Below are positions 16,763-24,896 of a stretch of 46,611 nucleotides of DNA, in pieces. The notes under the pieces are model-generated. The model was given only the letters and a program-made list of their open reading frames with translations. It did not search any database and was not told the origin of the DNA. This DNA comes from Stenotrophomonas daejeonensis (lineage in GTDB: Bacteria; Pseudomonadota; Gammaproteobacteria; Xanthomonadales; Xanthomonadaceae). Both the position numbers and the translations under genes were made by a program. Each line of letters starts with the position of its first letter. Positions within the stretch are counted from its first letter, which is position 1. Where the stretch lies: NCBI RefSeq assembly GCF_001431505.1, contig NZ_LDJP01000024.1, positions 1 to 46,611 on the forward strand. The letters are read 5' to 3'.

Positions 16763-18922
16763 ATGAACCCAGGCCCCACTGCCCAGGTCGCCGTGCCCGC
16801 GGGTGGCACGGTGCCGGATTACGTACTCCAACTCGAACGCGCAGCCAGCTACCTGCCCGCCGAGCAGCTGCCGATGCTGCGTCGTGCCTGGGAAGTGGGG
16901 GCATCGGCGCACGCCGGACAGACCCGCAAGTCCGGCGAGCCCTACATCACCCATCCGGTCGCGGTGGCCGGCATCCTCGCCGAACTCGGGCTGGACGTGG
17001 AGGCGCTGGTCGCGGCGATCCTGCATGACACCATCGAGGACACCCCGCTCACCCGCGAGGAACTGGCCGGGGAATTCGGCGAGACCGTGGCCGAGCTGGT
17101 CGATGGCGTCACCAAGCTGGACAAGCTCAAGTTCCGCGACCGCCAGGAAGCGGCGGCCGAGAGCTTCCGCAAGATGCTGCTGGCGATGTCGCGCGACCTG
17201 CGGGTGATCATGATCAAGCTCGCCGACCGCCTGCACAACATGCGCACGCTGGGCGCGCAGAGCGCCGAGGCGCGGCGCCGCATCGCGCTGGAAACGCTGG
17301 ACATCTACGCGCCCATCGCCCAGCGCCTGGGCATGAGCCTGATCAAGTCCGAGCTGCAGAACCTCGGCTTCAAGGCACTGTACCCGTGGCGCCACGCCAT
17401 CCTCGAAAAGCACATCCGCAGCCAGCCGGTGGTGCGCCGCGAGGCGATGGCGCAGGTGGAGGTGCAGCTGTCGCAGCGGCTGGCGCGCGAGGGGCTGGAA
17501 CACCGCCTGGTCAGCCGCATCAAGACGCCCTGGAGCATCTACACCAAGATGCACGAGGAGAACAAAACCTTCGACCAGGTGATGGACGTGTTCGGCTTCC
17601 GCCTGGTGATGCGCTCGGTGCCCAGCTGCTACCACGCGCTGGGCGCGGTGCACGCGGCGTTCAAGCCGCTGGACGGCCGCTTCCGCGACTACATCGCCAT
17701 TCCCAAGGCCAACGGCTACCAGTCGCTGCACACGGTGCTGTTCGGGCCCTACGGCTCGCCGATCGAGGTGCAGATCCGCACCGAGGAGATGGACCTGATC
17801 GCCGAGCGTGGCGTGGCCGCGCACTGGACCTACAAGTTCGGCGGCGAATCGCCGAACAGCGCGCAGAGCCGCGCCCATGCGTGGATCGTCGAGCTGATCG
17901 ACTCGCAGCGCTCGGCCGGCTCGTCGCTGGAGTTCCTCGACAATGTCAAGGTCGACCTGTTCCCCGACGAGGTCTACCTGTTCACGCCCAAGGGCAAGAT
18001 CCTCGCCCTGCCGCGCAACTCCACCGCGCTGGACTTCGCCTATGCCGTGCATACCGACGTCGGCAACCGCGCGGTGGCTTCGCGCGTGGACAAGAAGCTG
18101 GTGCCGCTGCGCACCCGGCTGGCCAGCGGGCAGACGGTGGAGATCATCACCGCCAAGTCGGCCGCACCCAAGCCGCAATGGTTGGAGTTCGTGGTCAGCT
18201 CCAAGGCGCGCACCGCCATCCGCCACCAGCTCAAGCAGCTCGAGCACGAGGACGCGGTGCAACTGGGCCACCGCATGCTCGACCGTGCGCTGGAGGCGAT
18301 GGACAGCTCGATCGAACGCCTGCCCAAGGGTCGGCTGGACGCCTTCCTCGCCGAGCACCGCTACCCGCGGCTGGAGGCCTTCCTGGCCGATGTCGCGCTG
18401 GGCAATTGGATGCCCACGCAGGCCGCGCAGGCGCTGATGGCGCATGGCGAGCCGCGCGCCGACGGCGGTACCCGGCGCGTGCAGGAGAAGATCCTGATCA
18501 ACGGCAGCGAGCGCGGCGTGATCAGCTTCGCCGGTTGCTGCCAGCCGATCCCCGGCGACGAGATCATGGGCTACCACACCGCCGGCAAGGGCATCGTGGT
18601 GCACCGCATGGACTGCCCGAACCTGGCCGAGCTGCGCAAGTCGCCCGAGCGCTGGGTGCCGATCGGCTGGGACAGCAGCGTGGTCGGCGACTACGACACC
18701 GCGCTGATCGTGGAAGTGGAGAATGGCACCGGCGTGCTGGCGCAGCTGGCCGCGGCCATCGCCCAGAGCCATTCCAACATCGAGCGGGTGGACTACCTGG
18801 ACCGCGATTTCAATGCCGCGGTGCTGTGCTTCAACCTGCAGGTGCGCGACCGCACCCACCTGGCCGAGGTGATGCGCCGGCTGCGAAGGCTGTCGGTGGT
18901 GCAGTCGGTGCGCCGGCAATAA
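16763..18922 (+). CDS. spoT: Bifunctional (p)ppGpp synthetase/hydrolase, SpoT type
   Basis: A 719-residue long RelA/SpoT homologue. The N-terminal HD hydrolase domain is intact: His64 (YITHP), His88-Asp89 (AAILHDTIEDT) and Asp154 with Asn159 (LADRLHNM). The synthetase domain has KTPWSIYTKM, DVFGFRLVM, IPKANGYQSLHTV and EVQIRT, and carries the basic RIK segment of bifunctional enzymes. A TGS domain follows (about 400-460, FTPKGKILALPRNSTALDFAYA), then a CC/zinc-finger-like region with FAGCCQPIPGDEI and a C-terminal ACT domain. It should both make and degrade ppGpp in the stringent response. The ATG at 16763 gives the usual family start; upstream sequence overlaps the rpoZ terminator. E. coli has gmk-rpoZ-spoT-trmH-recG, and here ridA stands where trmH would be. 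Confidence 0.97.
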   Translation: MNPGPTAQVAVPAGGTVPDYVLQLERAASYLPAEQLPMLRRAWEVGASAHAGQTRKSGEPYITHPVAVAGILAELGLDVEALVAAILHDTIEDTPLTREELAGEFGETVAELVDGVTKLDKLKFRDRQEAAAESFRKMLLAMSRDLRVIMIKLADRLHNMRTLGAQSAEARRRIALETLDIYAPIAQRLGMSLIKSELQNLGFKALYPWRHAILEKHIRSQPVVRREAMAQVEVQLSQRLAREGLEHRLVSRIKTPWSIYTKMHEENKTFDQVMDVFGFRLVMRSVPSCYHALGAVHAAFKPLDGRFRDYIAIPKANGYQSLHTVLFGPYGSPIEVQIRTEEMDLIAERGVAAHWTYKFGGESPNSAQSRAHAWIVELIDSQRSAGSSLEFLDNVKVDLFPDEVYLFTPKGKILALPRNSTALDFAYAVHTDVGNRAVASRVDKKLVPLRTRLASGQTVEIITAKSAAPKPQWLEFVVSSKARTAIRHQLKQLEHEDAVQLGHRMLDRALEAMDSSIERLPKGRLDAFLAEHRYPRLEAFLADVALGNWMPTQAAQALMAHGEPRADGGTRRVQEKILINGSERGVISFAGCCQPIPGDEIMGYHTAGKGIVVHRMDCPNLAELRKSPERWVPIGWDSSVVGDYDTALIVEVENGTGVLAQLAAAIAQSHSNIERVDYLDRDFNAAVLCFNLQVRDRTHLAEVMRRLRRLSVVQSVRRQ

Positions 18923-19038
18923 CCACCATGGGAGTGGCGCCCGACCGTGGGTCGGGCGGCGGGATGGTCCAATGCGCACGCAGGGCCGGTGCCGACCGAC
19001 GGGCGGCACCCGCTGGTATCCCGGTGGCACGGTTCGAT

Positions 19039-19084
19039 TTCTCCACAACCGGTGTGCAACGCCACACTGACAACTTGTGGATAA
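19039..19084. promoter_or_regulatory. Pair of DnaA-box-like sites
   Basis: TGTGGATAA at 19076-19084 is a perfect consensus DnaA box (TTATCCACA) on the minus strand. TTCTCCACA at 19039-19047 is a one-mismatch box on the plus strand, so the two face each other 28 bases apart. Function is unknown; the match is sequence-only. Confidence 0.45.
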
Positions 19085-19191
19085 CCCGCTGCGGCCCTTT
19101 CCCGGCGTGCCTCCGCAAGCGCTGGTGAATTTTTGTCCAGCCGCGGCATTCCCCGGTATGTCATGGCAACCGGCGACGCGAAGGTGGGCGG

Positions 19192-19197
19192 TACAAT
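19192..19197 (+). promoter_or_regulatory. -10-like box before ridA
   Basis: TACAAT matches the -10 consensus at five of six positions and lies 30 bases before the ridA ATG. No convincing -35 box stands 16-18 bases upstream. Confidence 0.45.
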
Positions 19198-19227
19198 GTT
19201 CCGCCTTTATCCCAACCGGAGCTTTCC

Positions 19228-19611
19228 ATGTCCCGCCAGATCATCAACACCGCCAAGGCACCGGCCGCGATTGGCCCGTATTCGCAGGCCGTGCGTGCCG
19301 GCAACACCGTGTATTTCTCCGGCCAGATCCCGCTGGACCCGGCCACCGGCGACATCGTCGCCGGCGACGTCGCGGTGCAGGCGCGCCGCGCCTTCGACAA
19401 CCTCAAGGCGGTGGCCGAGGAGGCCGGCGGTTCGTTCGACAAGATCGTGCGCCTGGGCCTGTATCTGACCGACCTGGGCGAATTCGCCAAGGTCAACGCG
19501 GTGATGCAGGAATATTTCCAGGCGCCGTTCCCGGCCCGCTCCACCATCGAGGTATCGGGCCTGCCCAAGGGCGCGGCGTTCGAGGTCGATGCGGTGATGA
19601 TCCTCGACTGA
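19228..19611 (+). CDS. ridA: RidA family enamine/imine deaminase
   Basis: A 127-residue trimeric YjgF/YER057c/UK114 protein that hydrolyses reactive 2-aminoacrylate and other enamines released by PLP enzymes, giving ketoacid and ammonia. Conserved residues are visible: Tyr18 (AAIGPYSQAV), SGQIPLDPATG, and the key Arg104 (FPARSTIEVSGLPKGA) that binds the substrate carboxylate. It is full length (usual 126-130). It lies nine bases before recG, so the pair is probably co-transcribed from the -10-like site upstream. Confidence 0.97.
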   Translation: MSRQIINTAKAPAAIGPYSQAVRAGNTVYFSGQIPLDPATGDIVAGDVAVQARRAFDNLKAVAEEAGGSFDKIVRLGLYLTDLGEFAKVNAVMQEYFQAPFPARSTIEVSGLPKGAAFEVDAVMILD

Positions 19612-19620
19612 CCGCCACGC

Positions 19621-21732
19621 ATGGCGCGCACGCGGGCGTCCACCCCGGTACTGGCAGCTAGCGGCGAAACGCCGGTGACGGTGCTGCCCGGCGTGGGCGC
19701 GTCGGTGGCCGCCAAGCTGCAGGCGCGCGGCATTGGCAGCTTGCAGGACCTGTGGCTGCACCTGCCGCTGCGCTACGAGGACCGCACCACCCTGCTGCCG
19801 ATCCGCGCGCTCAAGCCCGGCCTGCCGGCGCAGGTGGAGGGCAGGGTGGAAGCGGTCGAACGCGGCTTCCGTTACCGGCCGATGCTGCGGGTGGCGGTAA
19901 GCGACGGTTCCGGCGGCACGTTGGTGCTGCGCTTCTTCCACTTCCGTGCCGCGCAGGTGGCGCAGTTCACCATCGGCACGCGTCTGCGTGCCTACGGCAC
20001 GCCGCGCCCCGGCCAGCATGGGCTGGAAATCGTCCATCCCAGCTACCGCGTGCTGGGCGAGGGCGAAGAACCCGGGCTCGGCGAGGCGCTGGACCCGGTC
20101 TATCCCGCGATCGAGGGCATCGGCCCGGCGACGTTGCGCAAGCTGATCGGGCAGGCGCTCGAACGTTTGCCGGATGAAGCGGCATTGGAAGTGCTGCCGC
20201 CGGCGTTGTTGGCCGGCATGACGCTGCCATCGCTGCGGCAGGCCCTGCTGACCATGCATCGCCCACCGGCCGATGTGGATCTTGCCGCACTCGCCGCCGG
20301 CACCCACCCGGTGCAACGGCGGCTGGCGCTGGAGGAATTGCTGGCGCACCACCTCAGCCAGCGCCGCCAGCGCATCGCCCTGCAACGGCAGCGCGCACCC
20401 GCGCTGCGCGGGCGCGATGGGTTGGCGAAGGCATTGCTCGACGCGCTGCCGTTCCGCCTCACCGCCGCGCAGCGGCGCGTGTTCGACGAAATCCGCAAGG
20501 ACCTTGCGCGCGCGCATCCGATGCTGCGGCTGGTGCAGGGCGACGTTGGTTCCGGCAAGACCGTGGTCGCGGCGCTGGCGGCGATGCTGGCGGTGGAGCG
20601 CGGCAAGCAGGTGGCGCTGGCCGCGCCGACCGAACTGCTGGCCGAGCAGCACCTGGCGAACCTGCGCGGCTGGCTCGAACCGCTGGGCGTGCGCGTGGCG
20701 TGGCTGGCCGGCAAGGTCACCGGCAAGGCGCGCGGCAAGGTGCTGGAGGAGGTGGCCTCCGGCCATGCGCAGGTGGTGGTCGGCACCCATGCGCTGATGC
20801 AGGACAACGTGGTGTTCGATGACCTGGCGCTGGCCATCGTCGACGAACAGCACCGCTTCGGCGTGCACCAGCGGCTGGCCCTGCGCGACAAGGGCGCCGC
20901 CGCCGGCGTGGTGCCGCACCAACTGGTGATGACCGCCACGCCGATCCCGCGCACGCTGGCGATGGCTGCGTATTCCGACCTCGACGTGTCGGCCATCGAC
21001 GAACTGCCGCCCGGCCGCACCCCGGTGCAGACCAGCGTCCTCAGCGCCGAGCGCCGCCCGGAGCTGGTCGAGCGCATCCGTCTGGCCTGCGCGCAGGGGC
21101 GGCAGGCGTACTGGGTGTGCACGCTGATCGACGAGAGCGATGAAGTCGTGGCCACCGCCGCGCAGAACACCTACGAGACATTGTCGGCACAGTTGCCGGA
21201 GCTGCGCATCGGGCTGGTGCACGGGCGCATGAAGGCCGCCGAGAAGCAGGCGGCGATGCGCGCGTTCAAGGTCGCCGAAACCCACCTGCTGGTCGCCACC
21301 ACGGTGATCGAGGTCGGCGTGGACGTACCGAATGCCTCGCTGATGATCATCGAGAACGCCGAGCGCCTCGGCCTCGCCCAGTTGCATCAGCTGCGTGGTC
21401 GCGTCGGCCGCGGTGCGGCGGCGTCGAGCTGCGTGCTGATGTACCAGCCGCCGTTGTCGGCGATGGCCCGGCAGCGGCTGGAGACCATGCGCCAGACCAA
21501 CGACGGCTTCCTGATCGCCGAAAAGGACCTGGAGCTGCGCGGCCCCGGCGAACTGCTCGGCACCCGCCAGACCGGCCTGGCCGCCTTCCGCATCGCCGAT
21601 CTTGCCCGCGATGCGGCCCTGCTGCCGGCGGTGCATGCGTTGGCCGAACGCCTGTTGCGCGAATCGCCTGCCGTGGCCGACCGCGTGGTGGCGCGCTGGG
21701 TGGGCGGCGCGGCGCGCTACGCCTCCGCCTGA
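19621..21732 (+). CDS. recG: ATP-dependent DNA helicase RecG
   Basis: A 703-residue branch-migration and fork-reversal helicase. The N-terminal wedge/OB region (about 1-265) starts with TVLPGVGASVAAKLQARGI and LWLHLPLRYEDRT. The superfamily 2 motor carries Walker A GDVGSGKT at about 307-314, motif II DEQH at about 408, motif III TATPIPRTLAM, and C-terminal motifs TTVIEVGVDVPNAS and HQLRGRVGRG. The end has the usual RecG ELRGPGELLGTRQTGL segment. Length fits the family (about 690-710). It follows ridA by nine bases and is followed by a REP pair. Confidence 0.97.
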   Translation: MARTRASTPVLAASGETPVTVLPGVGASVAAKLQARGIGSLQDLWLHLPLRYEDRTTLLPIRALKPGLPAQVEGRVEAVERGFRYRPMLRVAVSDGSGGTLVLRFFHFRAAQVAQFTIGTRLRAYGTPRPGQHGLEIVHPSYRVLGEGEEPGLGEALDPVYPAIEGIGPATLRKLIGQALERLPDEAALEVLPPALLAGMTLPSLRQALLTMHRPPADVDLAALAAGTHPVQRRLALEELLAHHLSQRRQRIALQRQRAPALRGRDGLAKALLDALPFRLTAAQRRVFDEIRKDLARAHPMLRLVQGDVGSGKTVVAALAAMLAVERGKQVALAAPTELLAEQHLANLRGWLEPLGVRVAWLAGKVTGKARGKVLEEVASGHAQVVVGTHALMQDNVVFDDLALAIVDEQHRFGVHQRLALRDKGAAAGVVPHQLVMTATPIPRTLAMAAYSDLDVSAIDELPPGRTPVQTSVLSAERRPELVERIRLACAQGRQAYWVCTLIDESDEVVATAAQNTYETLSAQLPELRIGLVHGRMKAAEKQAAMRAFKVAETHLLVATTVIEVGVDVPNASLMIIENAERLGLAQLHQLRGRVGRGAAASSCVLMYQPPLSAMARQRLETMRQTNDGFLIAEKDLELRGPGELLGTRQTGLAAFRIADLARDAALLPAVHALAERLLRESPAVADRVVARWVGGAARYASA

Positions 21733-21741
21733 AGCCCCGCC

Positions 21742-21812
21742 GTAGGAGCGCACCTTGGTGCGCGAGAGGCTTTGCCGGTAATGCCCCATCGCGCACCAAG
21801 GTGCGCTCCTAC
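21742..21812. repeat. REP/SMAG-like inverted pair (REPIN)
   Basis: GTAGGAGCGCACCTTGGTGC begins the left arm at 21742 and the mirrored arm ends in CTAC at 21812. Each arm is itself a hairpin (GCGCACC-TT-GGTGCGC). The spacer contains GGCTTTGCCGGTAATGCC. It lies ten bases after recG. The same arm type recurs at 24825-24896. Confidence 0.88.
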
Positions 21813-21877
21813 GGGTCACGCGCTTCCCCTGCCATGACGGAGGTGCCAGACTCGGTCCCCAACCAGAAACGAAGTAG

Positions 21878-22822
21878 ATGATGAGCAAGAAGATTCCCCT
21901 GCTGATCGACACCGACCCCGGCGTCGACGACGCGCTGGCGCTGTTGATGGCCTTCGCCGACGAGCGCCACGAAGTGGTCGGCCTGACCGTGGCGGCGGGC
22001 AATGTCGGCCTCGATCACACCGTGCGCAACGCGCTGAAGCTGTGCGAAGTGGCCGGGCGCGAGGACGTGCCGGTATTCGCCGGCACGCCCGACCCGCTGG
22101 TGCATCCGGCCGAAGACGCCGCGCACGTGCATGGCCGCGACGGCTTTGGCGACGTCGACCTGCCGGCCGCGGCGCGCGCTGCCGAAGCCGAGCACGCGGC
22201 GCTGGCGATCCTGCGCCTGTCGCACCAATACGCGGGTGAGCTGGTGCTGGTCGCGCTGGCGCCGCTGAGCAACATCGCGCTGGCGCTCAAGCTCGACCCG
22301 ACCCTGCCGCAGCGGGTCAAGCGCATGCTGGTGATGGGCGGGGCGGTCACCGGCCATGGCAACATCACCCCGGTGGCCGAGTTCAACATCGCCTTCGACC
22401 CGGAGGCGGCGCACATCGTGTTCACCGGCTTCCCGCACATCGAGGTGGCGGACTGGGAGGCCACCGTCGCCCACGGCCTGCTGCACCGGGACGTGGAGCA
22501 ATGGCTGGCCGCCGACACCGGCAAGGCGCGTTTCTACGAACTGATCTCGCGGCAGACCCGGCTGTGGTCCGAGGACAGCCGCGGCGAACGCTGGTACGCC
22601 GCCGACGCGCTGGCGATGGCCTGGGCGTTGCAGCCGGAAGGCGCCACCCGGCTCGAACGGCGCCCGTTGTCGGTCGAACTGGCCGGCACCCATACCCGTG
22701 GCGCCACCGTGGTGGACTGGAACCGCCAGACCGGCGCGCCGGACAACACCACCTTGCTGCTCGGCTACGAACAGGCGCGCTTCGAGGCACAGGTGCGCCG
22801 GGCGCTGGGGCTACCGGCCTGA
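21878..22822 (+). CDS. Inosine-uridine preferring nucleoside hydrolase
   Basis: A 314-residue N-ribohydrolase of the IUNH superfamily that splits nucleosides into base and ribose. The calcium-binding signature is seen at the N-terminus ([15 protein letters not shown], Asp11, Asp13, Asp16-17), with the core segments [20 protein letters not shown] and [12 protein letters not shown] and the late Asp of [12 protein letters not shown]. Substrate preference cannot be told from the sequence, as purine- and pyrimidine-specific members share these motifs. Two adjacent ATGs at 21878 and 21881 are possible starts. It is a single gene between recG and rpmE2. Confidence 0.93.
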   Translation: MMSKKIPLLIDTDPGVDDALALLMAFADERHEVVGLTVAAGNVGLDHTVRNALKLCEVAGREDVPVFAGTPDPLVHPAEDAAHVHGRDGFGDVDLPAAARAAEAEHAALAILRLSHQYAGELVLVALAPLSNIALALKLDPTLPQRVKRMLVMGGAVTGHGNITPVAEFNIAFDPEAAHIVFTGFPHIEVADWEATVAHGLLHRDVEQWLAADTGKARFYELISRQTRLWSEDSRGERWYAADALAMAWALQPEGATRLERRPLSVELAGTHTRGATVVDWNRQTGAPDNTTLLLGYEQARFEAQVRRALGLPA

Positions 22823-22839
22823 GCCGGCGGCGGCACGGC

Positions 22840-22869
22840 TTGCCCCCGGTGGGCGGCCGTGCCTATAAT
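22840..22869 (+). promoter_or_regulatory. Sigma-70 promoter for rpmE2
   Basis: A perfect TATAAT at 22864-22869 with TTGCCC at 22840-22845, spacing 18. The gene starts 37 bases after the -10 box. This is the best consensus promoter in the window, fitting a ribosomal protein gene. Confidence 0.7.
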
Positions 22870-22905
22870 GCCGCTCTTGACCACCAGCCCACACGGTGTG
22901 AGCCC

Positions 22906-23148
22906 ATGAAGGCCGACATTCATCCCGATTACCACAACGTCGTGTTCCACGACGTCACCTCCGATTTCAAGTTCCTGACCCGTTCGACCATGTCCTCCAA
23001 AGAAACGGTCAAATGGGAAGACGGCGAAGAGTACCCGCTGGTCAAGGTCGAAATTTCCTCGGCTTCGCATCCGTTCTACACGGGCAAGCACAAGGTCATC
23101 GACACCAGCGGCCGCATCGACAAGTTCCAGAAGCGCTACGCGCGCTGA
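22906..23148 (+). CDS. rpmE2: Ribosomal protein L31, type B (zinc-independent)
   Basis: An 80-residue L31 protein of the large ribosomal subunit. It begins [16 protein letters not shown] and ends [13 protein letters not shown], both typical of the longer type B form. The CxxC zinc ribbon of type A L31 is absent, so it is the zinc-free version. Where both forms exist the B form is often repressed by Zur under zinc sufficiency, but I see no clear Zur palindrome at the promoter, and the strong TATAAT suggests steady expression. A strong terminator follows. Confidence 0.97.
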   Translation: MKADIHPDYHNVVFHDVTSDFKFLTRSTMSSKETVKWEDGEEYPLVKVEISSASHPFYTGKHKVIDTSGRIDKFQKRYAR

Positions 23149-23170
23149 TCGAACGGTTGTCCTGCCTTGG

Positions 23171-23202
23171 CAACGGCCGCGCATCGCGCGGCCGTTGCTT
23201 TG
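23171..23202 (+). terminator. Rho-independent terminator after rpmE2
   Basis: A perfect 12-base stem (23171-23182 with 23186-23197, CAACGGCCGCGC and GCGCGGCCGTTG), loop ATC, then CTTTG. It begins 23 bases after the stop. Confidence 0.8.
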
Positions 23203-23359
23203 TGCCGTCCATCGGAACGGGCGACCCCGTGAGTCACGGGCAAGCGATGCCGGAGGTTCCTCCGCTGTCGGCCGCGCCGTCTGCCTGAACCATTCGCAAC
23301 GCGCATCCCGCGTGCTCGCGATGCAGTGTCCCGCATCCGCAGGTCCATAGAACTTTGGT

Positions 23360-23392
23360 CTGTGCGATCAACAAATGCTGCTGTGCGATAAT
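23360..23392 (+). promoter_or_regulatory. gltA promoter region with 9-base direct repeat
   Basis: GATAAT at 23387-23392 is a five-of-six match to the -10 consensus, about 95 bases before the gltA GTG. CTGTGCGAT occurs at 23360-23368 and again at 23381-23389, exactly 21 bases apart (two helical turns), with the second copy running into the -10 box. No good -35 box is present, which suggests activator control. The regulator is unknown. Confidence 0.45.
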
Positions 23393-23474
23393 GACCTGAT
23401 CCGTGGCGAGGCCGCGGACTCTGTTCACGCGTCCATGCCGTCATTCCTCGTCGGGTTGGGCGCCTTTCCCCACT

Positions 23475-23480
23475 GAGGAG
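23475..23480 (+). promoter_or_regulatory. Shine-Dalgarno site that sets the gltA GTG start
   Basis: GAGGAG lies six bases before the GTG at 23487. It supports this start over the in-frame ATG at 23403. Confidence 0.75.
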
Positions 23481-23486
23481 CGCACT

Positions 23487-24764
23487 GTGTCCGATCTAGA
23501 TCAGGTCACGCTCAACGCCGGCGACACGTCGGTCGTTCTGCCCGTAGTCAAACCCGTGCTGGGCAATGGCTGCATCGATATCTCGAAGCTGACCAAGGAA
23601 ACCGGTCTCTTCACCTACGACTCCGGCTACACCGCCACCGCCAGCTGCAAGTCGGCCATCACCTACATCGATGGCGACAAGGGCGTGCTGCTGTACCGCG
23701 GTTACCCGATCGAGCAGCTGGCCGCGAAGTCCAGCTTCGTCGAAGTGGCCTACCTGCTGATCAACGGTGAGCTGCCGTCGGCCGAGCAGCTGAAGGCGTT
23801 CGAAGCCGAGCTGACCGCCGAAGCCGGCGTCGACGCATCGATCAACACGCTGATCGGCAGCTTCGCCAAGGACGCGCATCCGATGGCGATCCTGGCTGCC
23901 TCGATCGCGCAGCTGTCGGCCACGTACCACGCCTCGCTGGACCTGGCCGACGCCGAGCAGCGCCGCAAGGCTGCGGTGCGCCTGATCGCCAAGGTGCCGA
24001 CCCTGTCGGCGCTGATCTACCGCCACGGCAAGGGCCTGCCGGCCAACACCCCGGACACCTCGCTGGACTATGTCAGCCGCTTCCTGAAGCAGACCTTCGA
24101 GTCGGCCGACGGCAAGTACGAGCTGAACAAGGACGTGGTCAAGGCGCTGGACCTGCTGTTCATCCTGCATGCCGACCACGAGCAGAACGCCTCGACCTCG
24201 ACCGTGCGCCTGGTCGGTTCCACTGGCGCCAACCCGTATGCCTCGGTCGCCGCCGGCGTCACCGCGCTGTGGGGCCCGGCCCACGGCGGCGCCAACGAGG
24301 CGGTGCTGAAGATGCTCGAAGAGATCGGCAGCGCCGACAACGTCGAGTCCGCCGTGCTCAAGGCCAAGGACAAGACCTCGGGCTTCCGCCTGATGGGCTT
24401 CGGCCACCGCGTCTACAAGAACTTCGACCCGCGCGCCAAGGTCATCGGCGAGATGACCCGGCAGGTGCTGGGCCAGCTGGGCGTCACCGACCCGCTGCTG
24501 GACGTGGCGGTGAAGCTGGAGAAGGCCGCGCTGGAAGACGATTACTTCGTCGCCCGCAAGCTGTACCCGAACGTCGATTTCTACAGCGGCATCATCTACA
24601 AGGCGCTGCAGATCCCAACCGAGATGTTCACCGTCATGTTCGCCCTCGGTCGCACCGCCGGCTGGGTGTCGCACTGGCTGGAGCAGCAGGTCGACCCGGA
24701 AATGAAGATCGGCCGTCCGCGCCAGGTCTACACCGGCCACGATGTGCGCGATTACGCCAGGTAA
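23487..24764 (+). CDS. gltA: Citrate synthase, type II
   Basis: A 425-residue citrate synthase that condenses acetyl-CoA and oxaloacetate into citrate at the entry of the TCA cycle. Conserved segments: GFTY-like FTYDSGYTATASC, YRGYPIEQLA, ADHEQNASTSTVRLVGS and GPAHGGANEAV around the first active-site His residues, GFGHRVYKNFDPRA, and the C-terminal ALGRTAGWVSHWLEQ. The N-terminal part before CKSAITYIDGDKG is the type II extension linked with hexamers and NADH control in Gram-negative bacteria. It starts at a GTG with a strong Shine-Dalgarno. It stands alone between two terminators, with a candidate direct-repeat operator at its promoter. Confidence 0.97.
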   Translation: MSDLDQVTLNAGDTSVVLPVVKPVLGNGCIDISKLTKETGLFTYDSGYTATASCKSAITYIDGDKGVLLYRGYPIEQLAAKSSFVEVAYLLINGELPSAEQLKAFEAELTAEAGVDASINTLIGSFAKDAHPMAILAASIAQLSATYHASLDLADAEQRRKAAVRLIAKVPTLSALIYRHGKGLPANTPDTSLDYVSRFLKQTFESADGKYELNKDVVKALDLLFILHADHEQNASTSTVRLVGSTGANPYASVAAGVTALWGPAHGGANEAVLKMLEEIGSADNVESAVLKAKDKTSGFRLMGFGHRVYKNFDPRAKVIGEMTRQVLGQLGVTDPLLDVAVKLEKAALEDDYFVARKLYPNVDFYSGIIYKALQIPTEMFTVMFALGRTAGWVSHWLEQQVDPEMKIGRPRQVYTGHDVRDYAR

Positions 24765-24783
24765 TCGCGGCGACGGCTGCTTC

Positions 24784-24817
24784 CGACAAGGCCCCGCATT
24801 GCGGGGCCTTGTCGTTT
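24784..24817 (+). terminator. Rho-independent terminator after gltA
   Basis: A perfect 14-base stem, 24784-24797 with 24801-24814 (CGACAAGGCCCCGC and its complement), loop ATT, followed by TTT. It sits 20 bases after the stop. Confidence 0.85.
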
Positions 24818-24824
24818 CCGGACC

Positions 24825-24896
24825 GTAGGAGCGCACCTTGGTGCGCGATAAGGCTCTACCGGGAAAGCTACATCGCGCACCAAGGTGCGCTCCTAC
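24825..24896. repeat. REP/SMAG-like inverted pair (REPIN)
   Basis: Same arm type as 21742-21812: GTAGGAGCGCACCTTGGTGC from 24825 and the mirrored arm ending CTAC at 24893-24896. The spacer has GGCTCTACCGGGAAAGC. It lies between convergent genes, and its right-hand CTA (24893-24895) is the TAG stop codon of the minus-strand gene there. Confidence 0.88.

Larger units (their letters stand above)
18923..19227. other. Intergenic region between spoT and ridA, 305 bases
   Basis: No credible gene. It holds a G+C hairpin just after spoT (GCCCGACC at 18939-18946 with GGTCGGGC at 18950-18957, loop GTG) without a T run, two DnaA-box-like sites (19039-19047 and 19076-19084), and a -10-like TACAAT at 19192-19197 before ridA. 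The A+T content rises towards ridA. Confidence 0.6.
23149..23486. other. Intergenic region between rpmE2 and gltA, 338 bases
   Basis: It holds the rpmE2 terminator (23171-23202), a stretch of about 150 bases in which I see nothing, a 9-base direct repeat (23360-23368 and 23381-23389), a -10-like box and the gltA Shine-Dalgarno. No gene-like reading frame is supported. Confidence 0.6.

Noticed and set aside
18938..18958. Hairpin after spoT as a rho-independent terminator
   Set aside because: The 8-9 base stem is followed by GGCGGGATGG and not by a T run, so I describe it only as a hairpin within the gap.
19207..22002. A 931-codon minus-strand frame opposite ridA and recG
   Set aside because: It spans two well-defined genes on the other strand and has shadow-type composition (His/Gln/Arg/Ala).
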